NCBI GenBank assembly: GCA_964019135.1
Contig: OZ025252.1
Span: 4,542,823 to 4,606,822 of the forward strand
DNA from: Arenicola marina
Lineage: Eukaryota; Annelida; Polychaeta; Arenicolidae
Reading direction: 5' to 3'
Length of the DNA stretch: 64,000 nt
Every line of letters begins with the position of its first letter. Positions within the stretch are counted from its first letter, which is position 1. The notes under the pieces were generated by a model, which was not told the origin of the DNA, did no database searches, and saw nothing but the letters and a program-made list of their open reading frames with translations. This document shows, piece by piece, positions 60,835 to 64,000 of this stretch. Made by a program: the position numbers and the translations under genes.

Positions 60835-60903
60835 GTTACGGTTTTCCGTAACAAGTTACCATTTATGGTAACTAGTCACGGTTTCCTGTAATCTCCCTGA
60901 CTG

Positions 60904-61185
60904 GATAAGGGCCCACTCATAAAGTTTATGAGTATACACCCCTGTGCCCCCCCCCCCCCCCCCTTCCGTTGATTAGCTGACTTACTGTGCCTGTGAACAG
61001 CACCTACATCGGCGGATCACTGGTCAGTACAGTTTCCAGTGTTGCCTTCAAGTCAGACAAGAGTTACCGACCCAAACCCTGGACCCCTCATATAGTAAGG
61101 TCTTTGCTATGCCGCAAGCGTAGCGCCCTCTGACGGGAGATCGGGCAAGCTGGCACAATGTTGCTTGTGTGAGACATTTTCAAAC
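60904..61185 (+). promoter_or_regulatory. Interval upstream of the last gene
   Basis: Between the transposon's right target duplication and the start codon at 61186 lies a poly-C run (60949-60963) and moderately GC-rich DNA. The core promoter of the downstream gene should be here, but no TATA or other clear element stands out. Confidence 0.3.
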
Positions 61186-63685
61186 ATGGCGTTTCACGTG
61201 GATCTCGTTCTTCTGAGTAAAAAGATACATATAACAGATGATGCCTATGTCTGGGGGACGTGCAGCGATTCTGATGACGGTACTGAGTCTATGAATGATG
61301 TATCGTAACGTTTGGCTTGTACAATGTGCTGATAAGGAGCAAACATTGATAGTTGTGTGTCAGTTGTCTGTTGAGCGATAATTGAATGAATGACAATGTA
61401 GACCATCCTGGCAGACAATCCTGGCCGCGGGGAGGGGTGGAATAGAGGGGGAGGGCATCAAAGCTTTCACCAAGCCCACCCGACCCCCTCCAGACCACAC
61501 AGTTGCTTCAGAACGCATTGATTAAATCCAATCTCCTGCTAAAAGACCAGACATTGATTTAGCAGTGAACTAATTAATTATTGTGTAATACACTTACATT
61601 ACAAGTTACATTAATATACTGTTTTGTATGTTTGTATGTAACATGAGCTCTGTTAGCCCAGTAAACTTCACCCTTTGGACGACAAGGGGATAAGCAAAAG
61701 GATCAAGCATTGCACATTATCAAAAACCTATTGCATCACCTTACCAGAGCTGGCCTAAAGGCCAGAGCCGACAGCTTGCTGAAAGCCAGCGATCGTGAGA
61801 GTTGGCATGAAATTTACAAAAAGTTTAATTATGTCATGTGTTTGTCCCCTATATATGAATACCTGCCTAATTGAAAACCTTTTATAATTCAAAAATATCT
61901 GTCCAATAGTCCCAGTGACTCTTGTAAAATACTCAGCGCTCATTTTTGTTAGAGCATCCTGTCGCAAGGACTGTTTTCGGCCGCCATTGCCGTTGTGCTC
62001 TGAAGTCCAAAGTGGCAAATGTTGGTGGCCCCACTCCGTGTATCACATGCAGTCTTCAATTGCCTGCTTTCAGGCCCTCGAAAAAAGTCACTTGGACCAA
62101 CTGTTGAAAACAATCATGGCGTCTAAGCAGTCCGCGTAGATGTTGGGCTCTCGTTATGAAGCCGAGCGATTCGCACATAAGACATTTATTTGCAGAAAAG
62201 CAAGCTACAAATGAAAAGTCTAATGATTTGTGGTTATGTTGGTTTTAAAGAAATGTGAAAACAGCAAAGTGTTATTGTGAAATTGCAACTTTTTATGCTA
62301 CCAGGAGCGTTTCACCGGCAAAAAGGCTGGTGTCTGCTGCCACTTTAGTGCGAGCCTGTGAGTGATGAAGTGGCCTGTCATAATGCATCACCCAGCTCAC
62401 ATCAATAAATATTTATCGATTATGTCTTATGATGATAAACCTCGACCCACTTCTTTAGACATGGACCTAGGTGGCTCACTATTGATGCAAATGAAAACTG
62501 GTGGCGCTACCCTGTGGAAGATGTATCTAGCATTGTCTGGAATCCAAATTCACATAAGCATAGGCATCAGCTTTGAACAATTAAAGAAATAAAGAACAAA
62601 ATTTATAATGAATGCATTCTAGTATTATAAAAGTTTGAGATGATTTGTAGACTTAAGTTTATGATCATAATCAGAAAGTATTTATCAAAGTGAACTGAGT
62701 GATGCAATATTACTTTTTTTGCAATATCTGTGAGGATTGAGTTCGTGAGTGCCAGGTATTAAGGCTAGGTCTCTGGCATATTATATTTGAAAGTCCTGGC
62801 AATATATCAGAGAGCTGGTGAGGTAATATCGCATATATTTTTTTTTACCTCAAACCAGAGAACCTGTATGTATCTAGAACCATTTCCGGACAATTATATT
62901 TTATAAGTACTACCTAGACTATCCAGGCCCTCCCCCCCCCCCCCCCCCCCACCTACCCTATCCTTGCTTTCCTACCAACCCAGTGCACTTTTCTGCACCT
63001 ATCATAATGTCCTACAGTGTTAAAACTAAGCCAATCCCTCAGGCACAAAGACAAATAGTCAGGAAAAATAATAACATTTACCTCTTCCTTTACTTTCACA
63101 CCTTCATTAAGTATGAGACCAGTAACCAATATCTCATAACACTAAGTGAATCCTTGCAGCATAATAATAATTGCAGCACATACCTATAGTATGTATTTTT
63201 ATTCTGGCTGTTTTAATCTATTATTGTAAGTGTCAGATAACAGCCAGACTAAATTACACTTTCAGTTTCAATTTTGAGAATGCCATATAAGAATACCAGT
63301 GTTTTTTGGCTTTGAGCTTGCATTATATATTTTGCATAATATATATATAAATATTATGTTTTATAATATTTATTTAGTATTTAATATTATTAATATTATT
63401 TAGCTTGCAGGAGGAACAGGGTATGTTTTGCTAATGCTGATCTTGGTATTATTGTCTGCTTAATTAATTAATATAATATATCAATTAATTTGCAGCACTG
63501 TCCTGGAAAGAAATCAAGAATTTACTGACAGAGGGAAATTATGAGGAAGTGCTGTATACAGGATTTGCAAAAAAAATATTAAAGACCTGTCGCAATGGTG
63601 ACATAAACAGCATCTGTAAAGATGTAGAAACAAATATACAAGCAATTGTGGATCTACATGATGCCAGTGAAGAAGAGTACTTTAG
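61186..63685 (+). CDS. N-terminal exons of a gene tentatively like TTC27
   Basis: Two exons fit together: 61186-61279 (ATG in context AACATGGC, ends GAC G, donor GTACTG, phase 1) and 63496-63685 (acceptor TTTGCAG, donor GTATGT). They encode 31 residues starting MAFHVDLVLLSKKIHITDD, then IKNLLTEGNYEEVLYTGF and DLHDASEEEYF. The LL-EGNYE block resembles the N-terminus of tetratricopeptide protein 27 (human LLLEGNYEAIF). That is the only similarity I can name, so the assignment is weak. Further exons must lie beyond 64000. Intermediate exons in the 2.2-kb intron are possible but not needed by phase. Confidence 0.5.
61280..63495 (+). other. Intron of the TTC27-like gene
   Basis: AT-rich with a poly-C run at 62932-62950 and opposing short ORFs around 61755-62140 that lack splice or family support. 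Nothing else recognised. Confidence 0.4.
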
Positions 63686-64000
63686 GTATGTAACAAATAC
63701 TCTGTCCACAATTCAGTACATTTGTCTTCATTGTACATAATTAAGGCTATGCAAACTTGAGATATTGCTTATGCAGTCTATGCTATTAGTAAATGTCATT
63801 TGATTTTTTTTTTAGTCCTCTATATTCTGTGGTTTTTTACGTTTTGTTCACATGTCCATGTTTATCTCTTTGCCTTTATATGAGAGCATTTAAGTGTTTT
63901 ACTTCTATAAGTCTTACATTACTTTAGTCGTATCATCATGGTATGCGATTTGTGTATAACAATCATGTATGAACATTGGTAGAGAATGCTGTTTGCTGGG
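63686..64000 (+). other. Start of next intron, no exon seen
   Basis: Begins with the GTATGT donor after 63685; AT-rich DNA to the window end. Confidence 0.5.

Larger units (their letters stand above)
55667..60903. mobile_element. 5.2-kb DNA transposon with 69-bp TIRs and GATAA target duplication
   Basis: Left TIR 55667-55735 and right TIR 60835-60903 are inverted copies identical at 67 of 69 bases. Both begin, read inward, CAGTCAGGGAGATTACAGG and end TTACGGAAAACCGTAAC. Immediately outside are GATAA (55662-55666) and GATAA (60904-60908). The inner TIR end is the palindrome GTTACGG-AAAA-CCGTAAC, and the same ACGGAAAA/TTTTCCGT core is amplified at 56191-56368, as transposase-site subterminal repeats often are. 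No complete transposase is visible, so it is probably an internally deleted, nonautonomous copy. The superfamily is not assigned. Confidence 0.85.

Overview
The window is animal nuclear DNA. It has multi-exon genes with GT-AG introns, many tRNA-derived SINEs, LINE and DNA-transposon remnants, GC-rich minisatellites, long poly-C/poly-G runs and one 200-base assembly gap. The gene families (lamin B receptor with Tudor domain, Ena/VASP, SRP9, protein-only mitochondrial RNase P) and the repeat style point to an invertebrate bilaterian, most likely marine. The sequence alone does not fix the phylum.

Layout. (1) 317-6000, minus: lamin B receptor (LBR), seven coding exons from the start codon into the sterol-reductase domain; the C-terminal exons lie before base 1. 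A 5'UTR exon and CCAAT-rich promoter sit near 5.8-6.0 kb. (2) 6-13 kb: repeat-rich, no gene recognised. (3) 13091-15957, minus: the 3' part of an Ena/VASP gene (actin-binding motif, linker, coiled-coil tetramerisation tail). One intron is almost filled by a 54-bp minisatellite. A 200-N gap and 9 kb of low-complexity DNA lie upstream. A candidate Ena start exon at 25862-25866 is head-to-head with (4) SRP9, plus, 26168-28481, complete in three exons. LBR(-), Ena(-), SRP9(+) is the order and orientation I recall for LBR-ENAH-SRP9 on human 1q42. (5) 28.7-35.4 kb: mobile-element debris and a strong hairpin. (6) 35419-39397, plus: PRORP (MRPP3), complete in six coding exons. A SINE sits exactly at its last 3' splice site and has duplicated that site. 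(7) 39.8-48.5 kb: repeats, a palindromic MITE, a LINE fragment, tandem arrays and an LTR-like sequence. (8) 48512-54933, minus: an unrecognised nine-exon gene, assembled here by splice phase, encoding about 424 residues with a PPxY motif and four copies of a ~90-residue repeat. Two RFX X-box-like sites lie just upstream. A degenerate LINE fills its second intron. (9) 55667-60903: a 5.2-kb DNA transposon with 69-bp terminal inverted repeats (67/69 identical) and a GATAA target duplication. It contains a 20-bp array, a 66-bp minisatellite, a possible C-terminal ORF fragment and a nested 1.2-kb element. (10) 61186 to the window end, plus: the first two exons of a gene tentatively like TTC27.

The genes do not form one pathway. 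They are housekeeping functions (nuclear envelope and sterol reduction, actin elongation, protein targeting, mitochondrial tRNA processing) in an ancient neighbourhood heavily remodelled by repeats. The strongest new items are the four-repeat gene with X-boxes, the SINE that duplicated the PRORP splice acceptor, the minisatellite derived from a SINE head, and the TIR transposon.
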